Source: Zanthoxylum bungeanum (lineage: Eukaryota; Streptophyta; Magnoliopsida; Sapindales; Rutaceae). Taken from it: a stretch of 64,000 nt of DNA. A program made the translations under genes and the position numbers. Numbering within the stretch: position 1 is the first letter of the stretch; each line of letters opens with the position of its first letter. The notes beneath the pieces are model-generated. The model made no database searches and was not told the origin of the DNA. It saw nothing but the letters and a program-made list of their open reading frames with translations. Where the stretch lies: NCBI GenBank assembly GCA_019454045.1, contig SKCR01033467.1:434001-498000 (forward strand), in the 5' to 3' direction. Below, one piece after another: positions 1-11,268 of this stretch.

Positions 1-2299
1 CCATGGATATCATTCCATCCAGAGCAAGAAAATGCATTGCAGACATTGGTCCATTGACTGGGAATGCACTTTTTGATAATAAATTAGCAAGGTCTTCAAA
101 CAAATTGCCACAGGTTATGTCACAGTCGAAATTGGCATACATCTCGGTCATGAACGACTGCTGCCTACAGAGATCAATCAAAGCCTCTATAGCAACCTCC
201 TGCTGTTGGTATGAAGAACCATGCTTGCTCTGAGCAAGCCTCAAAAGCACACAAGAAAGGAAGGCTTCAAGCTGTGCTTTGAGCTCCACACGTAAATGAT
301 GGTAGAGATACAGAACAATGCTACAAACTGTTGAAAGAATTAGTGGGCTCATTGTCAAACCAACCTGCATCAGATAACGAAACAACTCATCCTGAATTAA
401 AGCTAATAACCTCGGGAATTTACTGATTGACGATCCACCCAATTCTATAGCTGAATTGATTAAACTCAAAGCAAATAATGGAACATCTTCATCATCTGCT
501 ATGGGATTTCCTCTGGGACCAATTCCCATGTTCTCGATAACATTCAACAGAGAACACAGAAAGTGAAATATCTCCACCATGCATGGGACCCCAAAAGGCT
601 CCATCATTATCTTTTCACCATTTTCAACAGCCTCCATTTCAACAGTATTCTGAATGTTATTTGCTTCCATTTCACTTGCAACCTTACTAGTGGCAGAACT
701 ATGAATGATTTCAGTTGATGATTGACCATCCTGCTCAACAATAACATTACCATTCTCTTGAGGTTTACTTCCTGAGATGCTTTCCTTCTCCATTAACCCC
801 ACCTGCAAAAAAAGATCAACTTCAAAAATTGACAAGGAAAAGATAACTATGCTAATCCGAAAATATAACTAACGAAAGCAGCTGAGTGCCTCTCAGTGCA
901 CTGCCACTCAGCTATAAAATTCGTCATATTGACTGCCAGTTAAAACTATTCGCCCTCTCTAGACCACTTACTACAATTTCTCTACTTCACTGATAGACAT
1001 ACAAGTTCATAATTCTACACACACTTCACCTTGGCCGACTTAAACACTGACCTCTATGCTTGAGTTCACTAGGGAAGCCCATGGTATACTATATTAGAAT
1101 TTAGAAGTAATACTAGAGTTAAAAACTAATGATACAAACTCATCAATAAGAATTGATGTGGAACAATGCAATTAGATGAGTAAATGTAAAAATTAATGAA
1201 ATAATAAGTGACAATAATATATTATTTTTTGCATTTACTCATCCAATTGCGTTGTGTCACTTCAGTTTGTATGGATGAGTTTGTATCATTAATTTGTATC
1301 TCTAGTATTACTGATTATATATATTAATTATTGTTGGTAACTTCAATTACAATAACATGAAAAATATTCATGTGAGCTGAAAAACCATCAGGAATGATCC
1401 GCTTAATGAAATGCAAAATTAACAAAAACAACAGTCCAATAAACAATATGGAGCTTTTGGGTGATGGAAGGTTTAGTTTGAACACATTACCAATCATCAC
1501 GATATCATGATGCTGTATTTCAAACTTTGAAAAGGCACTCCATCAAAGAGGAAAACCTAAGCCTATATTATTTACCTTGTTGCCAATGTCTGACCTGCTT
1601 CCATTGATGGACGATAGCTCAGGGCAGTCAACATCAGGAAGGTGAGAGAAAATACACCTAACCAACTCATGCATCGTTTGACGTGCTATCCGCTGCAACA
1701 ATTCACCTTTGGAGCTTGCTTGATGAACCACACGGAAGCAAGTATTTACAATATTGCACACATGCTGATTGCTCAACTTAATTGCTGCCTTGCTTTTCAT
1801 GCAAGCTAGAAGAACCTGGAGAATCTTCATCAGCACCACTTCTTCCGATGCTGGATCAGTTACTTCAAACCGGCAGCTCATTACGGCCTCAACTATTAGA
1901 TGCATAGCTTCTCCCACATTCACGGTATCAATATCAAGTATATCAAGGATCAAGATTTTGTAAACAGATGACAAAGCAACACCAGTAATTGGGCCACCAG
2001 TCTCATCAGATTGAATCACATCCAAAAACGGCGCAGGTACAAAGCTGGATCAACATTATGCCACTGGTCCTGCCATAAGAATATATGTTTCCGTAATTCT
2101 TTCAACGAATGAATAAGAGAGTGCTCTAGCTGCTCATCATCAGCCATATAACGAACACCCCAACGGACATTTCTCCTCATCACAGCCAAAACCGCACCTA
2201 TCTCAGAATTTATCATGCAAGCAAAAGCAACCCTCGAAAGCTTAACGGGTCGATCCTTGACCCCCTTCCAGTTCCAGACGGCAAATTCAAATGCCCCAT
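1..2299 (-). CDS. GNL1: GNOM-like ARF guanine-nucleotide exchange factor (GNL1 type), N-terminal part, two frameshifts
   Basis: Large Sec7-type ARF-GEF. The family activates ARF GTPases at the Golgi, and GNL1 supports COPI retrograde traffic. Only the N-terminal DCB/HUS region is in the window; the Sec7 domain lies beyond base 1. Exons on the minus strand: 2299-1576 and 802 to the edge, phase 0, donor AAG|GTAAAT, acceptor TTTGCAG. Readable blocks include MINSEIGAVLAVMRRNVRWG, FEVTDPASEEVVLMKILQVL and CRFEVTDPASEEV. VRYMADDEQLEHS and the GVALSSVYKIL block fit GNL1 better than GNOM. Frames are broken twice in exon 1: between ATG 2299 and MINSE (2216), probably at the G5 run near 2260, and at the T5 run near 2036, where the frame stops and LDVIQSDETG resumes one frame over. 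Each break is explained by one missing base. A leader intron in the 5' UTR is likely (donor AAAAG|GTAGC near 2696). Either a mutated gene or local sequence error. Confidence 0.85.
1107..1311. mobile_element. Foldback MITE in GNL1 intron
   Basis: A 205-bp segment with long inverted arms lies in the intron between the two GNL1 exons. The ends read GTAATACTAGAG and CTCTAGTATTAC, exact reverse complements, and the arms continue with AATGATACAAACTCATC against GATGAGTTTGTATCATT. There is no coding capacity. No convincing target duplication was seen, so the superfamily is open. Confidence 0.7.
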
Positions 2300-2900
2300 T
2301 CTTCTTCCACTATTCAACTCACTATTGCACCATGCCACCGACAACTAATGACACAAACAAGAAGCCAAATTAGTTTAATCGACAGAGGCATTCAACAGAT
2401 AAACAATTTAAAAATCGGAACTTCTTTCTTTAAACAAAATGTATAGAGCAATACAAAACAAAACACATCAAATTTTGTAGCAAATTATCAATCTAAGTTA
2501 AAAAAAAAAAAAAAAATCAAACGAATACAAGAACAAAGCAGCCAGATCTAACCCAGGTGAGCATAAAATTGAATCAAATAAAAAAACAAAACAGAGATTA
2601 ATTAAAAATCCCATCACATAATCGATTCAAATCCATCTGGGTTGATTTCCAATTGTGCAAAAACCCTGAAATTGAGTGTTGAAATGCTACCTTTTGACGT
2701 TCTTCTAAGGATTCCCGCGTGGGAAATGAGGATTTGAAGAGAGATCACGTGAGTTATGAGTTAGTGAAATCAGAAGTTGCCTACGAAATGAAGAAAATAA
2801 TTTGTTTTTGAGATTCGATTTTGATTTTACAACACACATCTTTCAAGTTTTGAGACGCGCGTTTTCTCGGTTTCAATAAACGTTTCTGATTTCGTGGGTA
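2300..2900 (-). promoter_or_regulatory. GNL1 5' UTR, leader intron and promoter region
   Basis: No coding frame. On the minus strand a donor-like AAAAG|GTAGCATT near 2696 and an acceptor-like GAATAG near 2313 suggest a leader intron of about 380 bases, with a 5' UTR exon at roughly 2697-2800. Exact transcript ends cannot be read from sequence. Confidence 0.4.
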
Positions 2901-3205
2901 ACAAGCATTACCTTCTTTCTCCTGTTTTGAAAGTTGACAATTTTTTTTTTCCTTTATTTATTTATTTCCAAGTATAAACTTGATGGCTAGGTTTTGAATC
3001 ATGAGTATATTTTTTTATATGAGTCTGGAACATCCGATAGTTTTATATATTCTATTTAAGTTCGAATTGGGTAGCTTGATGACGAAAGTTACAACGTTTT
3101 CAAAAAAAATATGATAGTAATGTTGTAAGAAGATAATTTTATGATCATTTGTTAAAAAGTTGAGAAGGGTTTAACTGTTTTTCATTTGTTTATGTGAAAG
3201 AGAAT

Positions 3206-3405
3206 GACTATCATCATTTCACTCTATCTCCTTTATCTCATTTTAAGGGTTAGGATTTAGCCAAGATAAATTCAATGATCATTATCTTGACAACACAAAA
3301 GTTACTCATCAAATTCATTAATGTGTTGTCAAAATAATAGCCATTAGATTTATCTTGATTAAATCTCAATCCTATAAAGGAGATTAAAGTGAAAGGGTAG
3401 TAGCT
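3206..3405. mobile_element. Imperfect foldback MITE
   Basis: About 200 bp with imperfect inverted arms: TCACTCTATCTCCTTTAT near 3219 pairs with ATAAAGGAGATTAAAGTGA near 3384, and AAGATAAATTC with GATTTATCTTG; TGACAACACA pairs with TGTGTTGTCA around the centre. No protein is encoded. Bases 2900-3205 and 3406-4110 contain only AT-rich sequence with no gene that I can support. Confidence 0.55.
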
Positions 3406-4110
3406 CAATCTTGTTCGCTCTGGGTGCGTGGTGGCACCTGGTTTGGTCACCTATGACGCCTTCCTTCTTGGTAAGATTCGATTCAATAAGTAGAAAAAAA
3501 AAATCATAATTCATAATGTTTCTACGGTTGCAATCAGCTAACACTTTCAAGAAACTAAAATCAAACATACCAAGTTTTAAACCATGATACAATGTTCACA
3601 TCTGTAAAATATGTAACATCTTTTCCAAAATTCTAAAATGATGTCCTTTTGATAATTTTGGAACAAACTTTAGATTATTTATTTGGGTGCAAATGTTATT
3701 GGAGTCATAAATTACAGCAACCTGCAAGTTTCCATACACATTAGTCTTCCAAGGGTTTAAAATCATACCAGATATATTATTGCAGCTACAATTGTGAGTT
3801 TTTTTTGATGAATTTTTACCCTTTTTATCTCCTTCCTTTGCTTCATCAAATCAAGATGATTATGTATTTATATAGAAGACTTGCCTATTTAGACTCGAAT
3901 GATAACTCTCATAAAAGGTTCAGGCGTGATGGCAAAGTTGCCTACTTGGACTCGAATGAAGTGTGTTTGCTATTTGTGTGTCTCTCTGTGTACTTTTGCA
4001 ACTAGGTGACAATTTCACTGATGGAAACATTCATGTTTTCCTAGGGGTGGTTTCCTCTGGTTAATCTGCTTGAAAGTTTTTAGTTTAATTTTTTTTTTTT
4101 GTTTGAAAAC

Positions 4111-4720
4111 TGTTAACGGAAAAATAATTAAGAGGCATGACGTCATTCAAGACGAAGAATGGAGAAGTAATCGACCCAGGACGATTCGAGTTGTGATGGA
4201 CGAAGTCTCCCAACAAACGAAGAACGATGAAATAAGAACGAATATGTAGTAGGACGATTGTCACGCGAACAAGTGTCTTGCAGTTAGCCAGTTACGGACA
4301 AACCTGACGGTTACTGCACAGTCTGACAGCAACCCCTACGATCTAGCGGTTATCAGAACACACGATCTAGCAGTTGCATGCACGACCCAACAGTTGCACA
4401 CATGATCCAGCAGTTACATATGAAGAGGAGACGTGAGAGTTAACAGGTCGAGGAAAGCGGAACTGCTCGAGCGATTGGCGGGATTTTACACTATAAAAGA
4501 TCCAAACGTAGAAAAAAAAGACTCAAAATGAACAAGTAGTTTAAATTTAATGTGTTTCTTAGCTTTGTAATCTTTAGGGTTGTGACTTTGTCTCGGGAGG
4601 TTTGGAACCTTACACGCGTACTTACAAAAAATAGTGCGAACAAAAAAGTTGAAAATCTCTCCGTCAAATCACCCGATCCGAATTGAAGCGAAACATGTAA
4701 AACCCCCTACTGCCCCATGT
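4111..4720 (+). mobile_element. Solo-LTR-like retrotransposon remnant
   Basis: Starts TGTTAACGGA, contains a TATA motif CTATAAAAG near 4492 and tandem sub-repeats of the type ACGATCTAGCGGTT/ACGATCCAGCAGTT at 4260-4420. The same order of blocks (sub-repeats, CTGCTCGAGCG, TATA, TTTAGGG, AACCTTACACGCGTA) recurs in reverse orientation at about 25807-26500, which identifies it as a dispersed LTR family. The 3' end is unclear and runs into a SINE fragment. No gag or pol is attached. Confidence 0.6.
4646..4716 (-). mobile_element. SINE fragment (window SINE family)
   Basis: A truncated 3' part of the tRNA-derived SINE seen in full at 39563-39733. The conserved block, in reverse, reads CCGTCAAATCACCCGATCCG followed by the ACATGTAAAA stretch. 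The tRNA-like head is missing. Confidence 0.55.
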
Positions 4721-4987
4721 TATTATAACAAATGTTTTGGTCGTTAATGCTAGAGATATCAACAAAATGAATTGATGTTGGCAGAGTTCAGTTTTATTTA
4801 GCTATGAGAGAATAGGGGAAAATGAGGGTGGTTGAAAGAATTAACTGTGAAAGTCTCATCTTAGTTTAATCAACTCAATCTCTTAATGATTGCAGTGGGA
4901 TTGGCATTATCATTTTAACATATCAATATGGAGTGATTGTTATGGGGAAAAATGAAAGAAATTGCTTATAGTTTTTAGGCTGACACT

Positions 4988-5269
4988 GTGGGGAAGGCTG
5001 CTAGCTATAGGAACTCATTTCAACCCTAAAAGTATTTACTTTTAGCGTCAAAAATCATTTTCGACATTAAAGATGGGTATTTTTAGCGACAAAGTATTTC
5101 GTCGCTGAATATATATTTTTAGTGTTAGAAATCAGTTTTTGACGCTAATACCTTCCTCGATCAAACTTTTGTGTCAAAATTTTATTTCAACGTAGAAGAT
5201 ATTTAACGATGAAATATTAACTTTTAGCGAAGAAAATTTTTCACATTAAAAGCCAATAATGTTATAGTG
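4988..5269. mobile_element. Possible CACTA (En/Spm) transposon relic
   Basis: The segment repeats variants of TTTTTAGCGACGAAA and TCGTCGCTAA in both orientations, as CACTA subterminal regions do, and ends TTATAGTG, the complement of a CACTATAA terminus. The left end (GACACTGTGG) is degenerate. No transposase is present. The call rests on pattern and is tentative. Confidence 0.4.
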
Positions 5270-6512
5270 GTGGCAGGACATTCATTAGTCAAGTAATTAC
5301 AGCACAGGTTTTCTTCTAGCATTATTCATATCTTTCGTGCAGCCCATCTTGATAATGTATCTTTATTTTCGTATAGGCATTGTCAGAATTATTTCGAATG
5401 TTTCAACTCATTTGCAGTTTCATATGTAGACTACGTTGTCAAAATGCTGGTCTATCAATTTGAGGTTCGTTCGGATTTTATCTGCTCCGTTTAAGTTCGG
5501 ATTATTTCACGGTGAGTTTATAAAGTTTGAATTTGAGGTTCCATGAAGTTGCATATAGTATCAGATCGACCAAATGGCATATACTTGATCTTTTGCAGGA
5601 TATTATATAACACTTTGCAATGTTTCTTACATCAGCTTTGAGAAGTTGACATTTGCTCTTTCATCAGACCTCCACGTGGAGCAACAAGAGTGGCCGTTGA
5701 CGCCTTCCCAGGATGCATGTCACAGGTGCTCTTGCTTTTTGTAGCCCCATGATTTTTTTGGCCTAATCTATAAGCTTAGTGACTAATTATAATATAAAAT
5801 AATATATTCTTTTAAAATAAAGATGAGTAACATCACTAACTTGCCAATAAGTTCATAGTTGAGTTGGTCGGACATTTTCTCACCTCATTCTTTGAATTGT
5901 AAGTTTAAATTTTCACATGAACGTCAAGTGTTAGGTGAGTGTTTAATATGAAATTATATTTATTGATAACGGTAAACTTGAGAAGTGTAACAAATTTTTT
6001 TACTCAATGTTGCCTTGACATATTATTTTTTTTATTTGTTTGCTTGGTCTATTTGAAGTTATGGGCATATACTTCTTTTGTTTTGTTAATTATTGGATTA
6101 GTGATTGAAAATCTCTTTTAATTAATTAAAAGTCTACAATGGTGGTTAATTTCAATGAAATAAAAAAACCAACATAAAAGAGAAAAAAAAATTGTTTAAA
6201 AATGTCATTACATGAAAATTGTTTAATTTGTTTTTTCTTCTGTTATGACCGTACAGTCCTCACAAAGATTTGATGCCTCAAACTCATACCAAATCTTGAT
6301 TTTGATTCACTTCACTCTTAAATAATTTGTGAATTAACTACAAATTTTCTTGGTTTCCTCATCCTTACAGTAAGTAATTACTTGGTTTTATTTTTATATA
6401 ATAATTATATTGTTATCATCGTAAACGAAGTATACTGTCGGAAAATTTTATTAGATAATCTTATTTCATTTTGGGAAAAAAAAAAAATTTGGTATACATA
6501 CTCACTTATTTT
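5270..6512. other. Intergenic, no gene seen
   Basis: AT-rich sequence with a short SINE 3' fragment in plus orientation near 5474-5520 (CTGCTCCGTTTAAGTTCGGA). Short open frames here have no recognisable family or coding character. Confidence 0.5.
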
Positions 6513-6648
6513 TTATTTTCCTGAAACGTTAAAAAATCTCATTCCCAAATCACCTGATCCGGACTTAAACGAAGCAGATAAAACGTCTGTCTATCTCAAG
6601 CTCTTATAAAGAAATACATCTCTGGACTCGAACTCATAACTTGACAAC
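6513..6648 (-). mobile_element. SINE copy split by a 3.6 kb LTR insertion
   Basis: Reverse-oriented copy of the window SINE: conserved AAATCACCTGATCCGGACTT block, then GAAATACATC and the B-box complement GGACTCGAAC. It breaks off at TTGACAAC, exactly where the LTR starting at 6649 enters; the expected continuation ACAACCAAGTC is found on the far side at 10260. This identifies the LTR insertion site. Confidence 0.65.
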
Positions 6649-8577
6649 TGTACGGGCCAAATTTGGACCCAATGGTAAAATCGTCTTTTCGTCTTAAACC
6701 CAATAATATGCAGGGCCTAACAGTATGCAAGACCCAAAATTATTGGACTCTAATTAGACCAATAGCTTCAGGACAATTCTATCTCATTATATACCAACTG
6801 CTTCCCTCTTTTTCCTAACACCGAACATATTCTCACATGCTATGATCTTTTATCAAATACATGAGCACGTTGTGGGACTCATGCCAACTAATGAAGTTGT
6901 CTTTCTTTACCTATAAAATGGCAACACAATTCACGGAATATGGGGGAAGTGAGAGCTCTCAAACTTGAGCTCCTAAAGCTTCATACTCTCTAAACACCGG
7001 CTATCGCCCTCACGGCAATCAACAGAAGCCAAGGTAACTTCCGACCTTGTTCTTCTATTATTCACAACTCATTTCATACTACTGACTTGAGCGTCGGAGT
7101 GCCCCCGGCACCCACCACACCGGTGGGCAGCCTACTCCCGCTCACTCTACCTTTGTTTTGCAGGATCGATAGTGTAGGCACTGCATTTTTACACATACAC
7201 CCGATGAGGAGTCTTATTTTGAGACAACTACCTTTTGAGTCACGGATGCCGCGAGAAACGGATATCGGAAGGGAAAATTCAGAACAAACAAGCTCACTGT
7301 CTTCGTTAGTGCTGCGTTCGTTACTTCGTTCGAACGGGAAACAGATTGCGGGCGTTCGTGTAGCGTTCGAGGGAGCGTTCGAACGGTGTCGGTAATTCTG
7401 GTTTTGCTGCTAGCCTCACACCCAGCCCATTTAGCTCCCCAAAGCCCATAAAACACATCCCAAATTAAATAATTAAATATTAAATTAAATATTAAACATT
7501 AAATAAAACATTTAAATCATTTACCAATTAAAATAATCAATTACCAACTTAAACTAAAATCATGCCTAAATTAAACAAATCGCATACTAAATCAAAATAT
7601 AATCATACCAAATTAAAATCAATCCTAACCAATTAAAGCCAATCATATATTTGACTTCCTAATCTAATAAGATATTTACCAATATAAAATATTTGTATTC
7701 CTAAACCAACACAAATTAAATATTACAACTTCTTAATATAAAATATCTTGTCTCCCCTCAATCTTGTATATACCTTTCTCATCTCTCCTAATTGGAAACA
7801 AAATCCATTCCCTTGTAAACCCTAGCCATTCTCTATATAAACAACCCTTAACCAAGGCCATTCCTCTCCTTCACACAACACAATTCACACCAAAGCTCTC
7901 TCGAAATCTCTCTACACTCTCTCTACACACCCAAAACAGACAAAAAGAGAAAACACTTCATACACACACGAAAAGAGAACAAAAGAACCTCAACCATCTC
8001 CTCCATAGCCGAATCTACCACAAGTAACCGCCCTAATCACCACCGAAACTACAAGCACCAAAACAACCCCTAATCACCACCGAAAACCAGCCCCTCTAAA
8101 CCTCCATACATCACCGAAAACCACACAAACACAGCAGCCCAAATCCTTAAAAAATAGTAACTTGGAAAACTACATAGATAATCTCAAAAATAATCACTTT
8201 TAATTGCACTAAGAACCCACACAACTTGGAATAGTTCTTTGAAAACATTGAAACAGGTAGCCCGTGCAGTGAGCAGCAAAACAGGAGCTGAATAGGAGCA
8301 GAACGGAGTTCGAACAATAAGCAAAGCAGCGAAGCAGTGAGCTAGGACATTGAACCAGCGGACCAGAAAAGTTGCGGAGCTTTACCCCCTTTCCGATCTT
8401 CGTGGAACGTGAGTCCGAGAGACGGCTTAAAAGGTTAGACCTGAGGGTATCTTTCACACTTATTCTCATTTTATTTTCTGGTCATTTATTTTGATTGTAT
8501 TTTCTGTATTTGCGATATCTATTGTGTGTATGATGTATGTTGTGGGTATTGGATGAATGAGAGATGTGTCAACTCTC

Positions 8578-8678
8578 GCGGTATATCGGATGGAAACCCG
8601 GACATAAATTTCATAGCCGATTCCGAATGGACGGTAATATGATCTGTACTCGGGCCACAATTCCACGTACCGCTTGGG
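8578..8678 (+). repeat. Direct repeat inside LTR, copy 1
   Basis: About 100 bp beginning GCGGTATATCGGAT and ending near CCACGTACCGCTTGG. It recurs at 9677-9776 with scattered substitutions, framing the 8.77-9.55 kb repeat arrays inside the LTR. Confidence 0.75.
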
Positions 8679-8774
8679 TAAACGGCACCATCTTTCTTTT
8701 GGTTATGTTGCTCTTGTTTATTTAGTTTGCTTACTTGAATTCAATATGTCGTTAGTTATGCATGATTCAACCAA

Positions 8775-9240
8775 GCGCATGGGCTTAGTGAGTTAGTCCA
8801 AAGGTCCTCCATTCAGGAGACAAAGAGCCGAAAAGGCCACCTTCGTGACACTACTTCGCCGCGCCGGTTGATGTATGTTCGGTTGGACGCGAGATACGTT
8901 CAATCGGGCATACTTAGTTTGATATTGTTATCTTTATTTTCGTATGTATAAGTCAATCGAGCGCATGGGCTTAGTAAGTGTGATGTGAGATCCCCTATGG
9001 GGAGGGGCTAAAAGCCCCCCCTTTTCCACGATGCTTTGCCGCGCCGGTTGACGTGTGTTCAGATTGGATGTGAGATGTGTTCAATCGGGCATACTTGGTT
9101 GATATGATTGGTTCTAGTCTTGTACGTGTGACGTGATGCGCATGGGCTTAGCATGTTGGTCTAAAGGTCATATCTTTGAGAGATCAAGAGCCCCAAAAGG
9201 TCACCTTTACGGCAGTGCTTCGCCGCGCCCCCTTTATTTT
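8775..9240 (+). repeat. Three degenerate tandem copies of a ~180-bp unit
   Basis: Units start with GCGCATGGGCTTAG at 8775, 8961 and 9138 (spacings 186 and 177). Each holds a CTTYGCCGCGCC block about 80-90 bases in. Copies 1 and 2 also share GTTCAATCGGGCATACTT, which copy 3, shorter than the others, lacks. The centre of each unit is diverged. Confidence 0.75.
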
Positions 9241-9280
9241 CTGTTTATTGCATCCTATTTCATGCGTCAGGTCCGTGTCC

Positions 9281-9550
9281 GTTCGAACGCGTTCACGAAC
9301 GCAACTCGAACGCGCATAAATTTTGCCTTATCATGCATCAGGTCTCATTTCCGTTCGAACGCGTTTACGAACGCTACTCGAACGTGAGCATTCTGTTTCA
9401 TTTCCGTTCGAACGCGTTTACGAACGCTACTCGAACGTGAGCATTCTGTTTCATTTCCGTTCGAACGCGTTTACGAACGCTACTCGAACGTGAGCATTCT
9501 GTTTCATTTCCGTTCGAACGCGTTTACGAACGCTACACGAACGTGCACAC
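9281..9550 (+). repeat. 53-bp tandem repeat array with CGTTCGAACG cores
   Basis: Four near-identical 53-bp units have their GTTCGAAC palindrome at 9353, 9406, 9459 and 9512; an older diverged unit has it at 9281. Each unit carries the palindrome CGTTCGAACG, then ACGAACGCTACTCGAACG. The same core also occurs near the LTR start at 7334 and 7376. It is non-coding and unlike CRISPR, because unit identity runs the whole length and there are no unique spacers. Confidence 0.85.
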
Positions 9551-9676
9551 ACTGAACTGAGTCTGTCTTATTATATCCATGCATAATTGCCTATTGGTTG
9601 ATCTTTCTTATGAAAATGTGTCAATGTATTACAATTTGTATGCTTATGTCATGATAATATTTGAGTATTATTTCTT

Positions 9677-9776
9677 GCGGTATATCGGATAGAAACCCAG
9701 ACGTAAATTCCGTAGCCGACTCCGAATGGACGGTAGTGCGGTCTGTACTTGGGCTACAATTCCACGTACCGTTTGG
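9677..9776 (+). repeat. Direct repeat inside LTR, copy 2
   Basis: Second copy of the 100-bp block at 8578-8678: GCGGTATATCGGAT through TTCCACGTACCGTTTGG. Confidence 0.75.
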
Positions 9777-10297
9777 AAGAGTGCCAATATGTGTGCTTGT
9801 AGGGTCAATATGTGTGCTTGTGTTTTCTTGAATGTAATATGTAAAATTGTATGTTCGTTGCTATCTTGATACATGTTATGTATGCAATTTTAAATATGAG
9901 ATATATGTAAAATGTACACATAAGTTTTATTTTGCATATGAGAATTTAGAAGCATGATACTCTTGGAAATAAGTGTTACTTAAGCTTAGTTAAATTATTA
10001 CATGAATCCTTTCATTACAAGTGACATAAGTAAGGGACCATTCCGAACCCAACGGTTTGAGGTCTTCCCTTGCGAGGGGTGAGTGCGGCCTTAAATCTTT
10101 GTCCCGGTTCACACCGGGTGGCGACTCCATGTTATTCAGTACTTCCCAAACTAGGCCGCGAGCCTAGGAACGGCGTCGCCCAGGTCCTGTGTCCCACAGA
10201 TAGTGCCCCTAACATACAAATTCTCGATTGTGGACCTCGGTCGAAATCCAGCGTCCACAACAACCAAGTCGCAAAAAAATTGGAAAACACACTTCTT

Positions 10298-10470
10298 TAT
10301 TTTTTATATTTCTGAAATATTGTAAATCTCACTACCAAATCACCTCATTCAGGCTTAAGCGAAATAAATAAAACTTTCGGTTATCTCAGGCTTCTACAAA
10401 GAAATACATCCATAGATTTGAATCCACGACTTGATAATCAAATTTCATACTCTTTATCATAAAACCACAC
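10298..10470 (-). mobile_element. SINE copy (window SINE family)
   Basis: Reverse-oriented copy with the conserved AAATCACCTCATTCAGGCTT block, GAAATACATCC and the B-box complement GATTTGAATCC. It resembles the copy at 6513-6648 including some flank, so the two may derive from a local duplication older than the LTR insertion. Confidence 0.6.
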
Positions 10471-10541
10471 TCGGTTTGGGGCACATACTTCCTTATTGAT
10501 GTAAGGAATCTTCAAGTTCTTGGTTTATAACATATAACCTT

Positions 10542-10542
<1 letters not shown>

Positions 10543-10612
<70 letters not shown>

Positions 10613-10822
10613 ATATATATAATATATATATACTGAATGGTGAATAAGAGTAAGTCCAAGAATGTCATTTTCTCTGCATAATCATTCACAGAAAGGCCAA
10701 TTAAAACTTGAAATAATTATTTGATATTCTAATAATGTATTAATAATATCATATTTAGTGGCTATGATATATATATATATATATATAATATATAATATAT
10801 ATATATATATATATATAAAATT
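10543..10822. repeat. Two (TA)n microsatellite tracts
   Basis: Long TA-dinucleotide runs at about 10543-10632 and 10768-10818 are separated by 135 bases of ordinary AT-rich sequence. Such tracts are length-unstable and prone to assembly error. Confidence 0.9.
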
Positions 10823-11079
10823 GGGTTTTTTTTGGAAATATCGTTATTCTTGACTTTTATGAGAAATGACGAATTAACCCAAGTAATTTTCTTAACCTTA
10901 TTATGTGGGTTTGAAAATGACTTTCACAAATCACAACATCTTGTAAAAAAAATTCAAAATATATTACAAATATTATGTTATAATTTATGTAAATTTTTCG
11001 TTACTGATCATACATTTTTTAAACATATTTTATATGTTTGTGTTACACATCTCAAGTAATGTATAAATATAAAAAGAGT

Positions 11080-11217
11080 AATGATATATTCACCAACACT
11101 CTCACTCACAATAATCCCAACCATCTCACTGTAGCTACAGTGAACTACAGTAATTCACTGTAGCTACAGTGAGAGGATTGTGATTATTGTGAGTGAGAGT
11201 GTTGGTGAGTTTATTAT
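11080..11217. mobile_element. Hairpin MITE with CACTGTAG core
   Basis: Near-perfect foldback: CACCAACACTCTCACTCACA pairs with TGTGAGTGAGAGTGTTGGTG, and the core carries CTCACTGTAGCTACAGTGA on both sides of a short loop. The same core occurs in the hairpin at 28358-28491, so this is a family. Non-coding. Confidence 0.75.
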
Positions 11218-11268
11218 TTTTAAACATATAATGATGGTAAGTAGGGGTGCGAAGTGGGCTGTTCATGT

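Larger units (their letters stand above)
6649..10259 (+). mobile_element. Large solo LTR, Tat/Ogre-like Gypsy retrotransposon
   Basis: A 3,611-bp unit starting TGTACGGGCC and ending GTCCACA, flanked on both sides by ACAAC (6644-6648 and 10260-10264). That is the TG...CA termini and 5-bp target duplication of an LTR insertion. No gag or pol frame is inside and the 5' terminal sequence does not recur, so a solo LTR is the simplest reading. Motifs such as GACTTGAGCGTCGGAGTG (7085) and GGTGGCGACTCC (10119) are, from memory, common in Tat/Ogre-type LTRs. Two TATA-like sites are present (CTATAAAATGG near 6912; CTATATAAAC near 7831). The segment is far more CpG-rich than its surroundings and holds three repeat layers described separately. 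Alternatives: a non-coding LARD-like element or two nested LTRs. Confidence 0.65.

Noticed and set aside
7764..8027. 87-codon open frame in the LTR
   Set aside because: Composition reflects a CT/ACA-rich leader after a TATA box; no gag-like motif and no start context. Treated as LTR leader sequence.
9281..9550. CRISPR-like regular spacing of a palindromic repeat
   Set aside because: Units are identical over the whole 53 bp with no unique spacers, and the DNA is a plant LTR.
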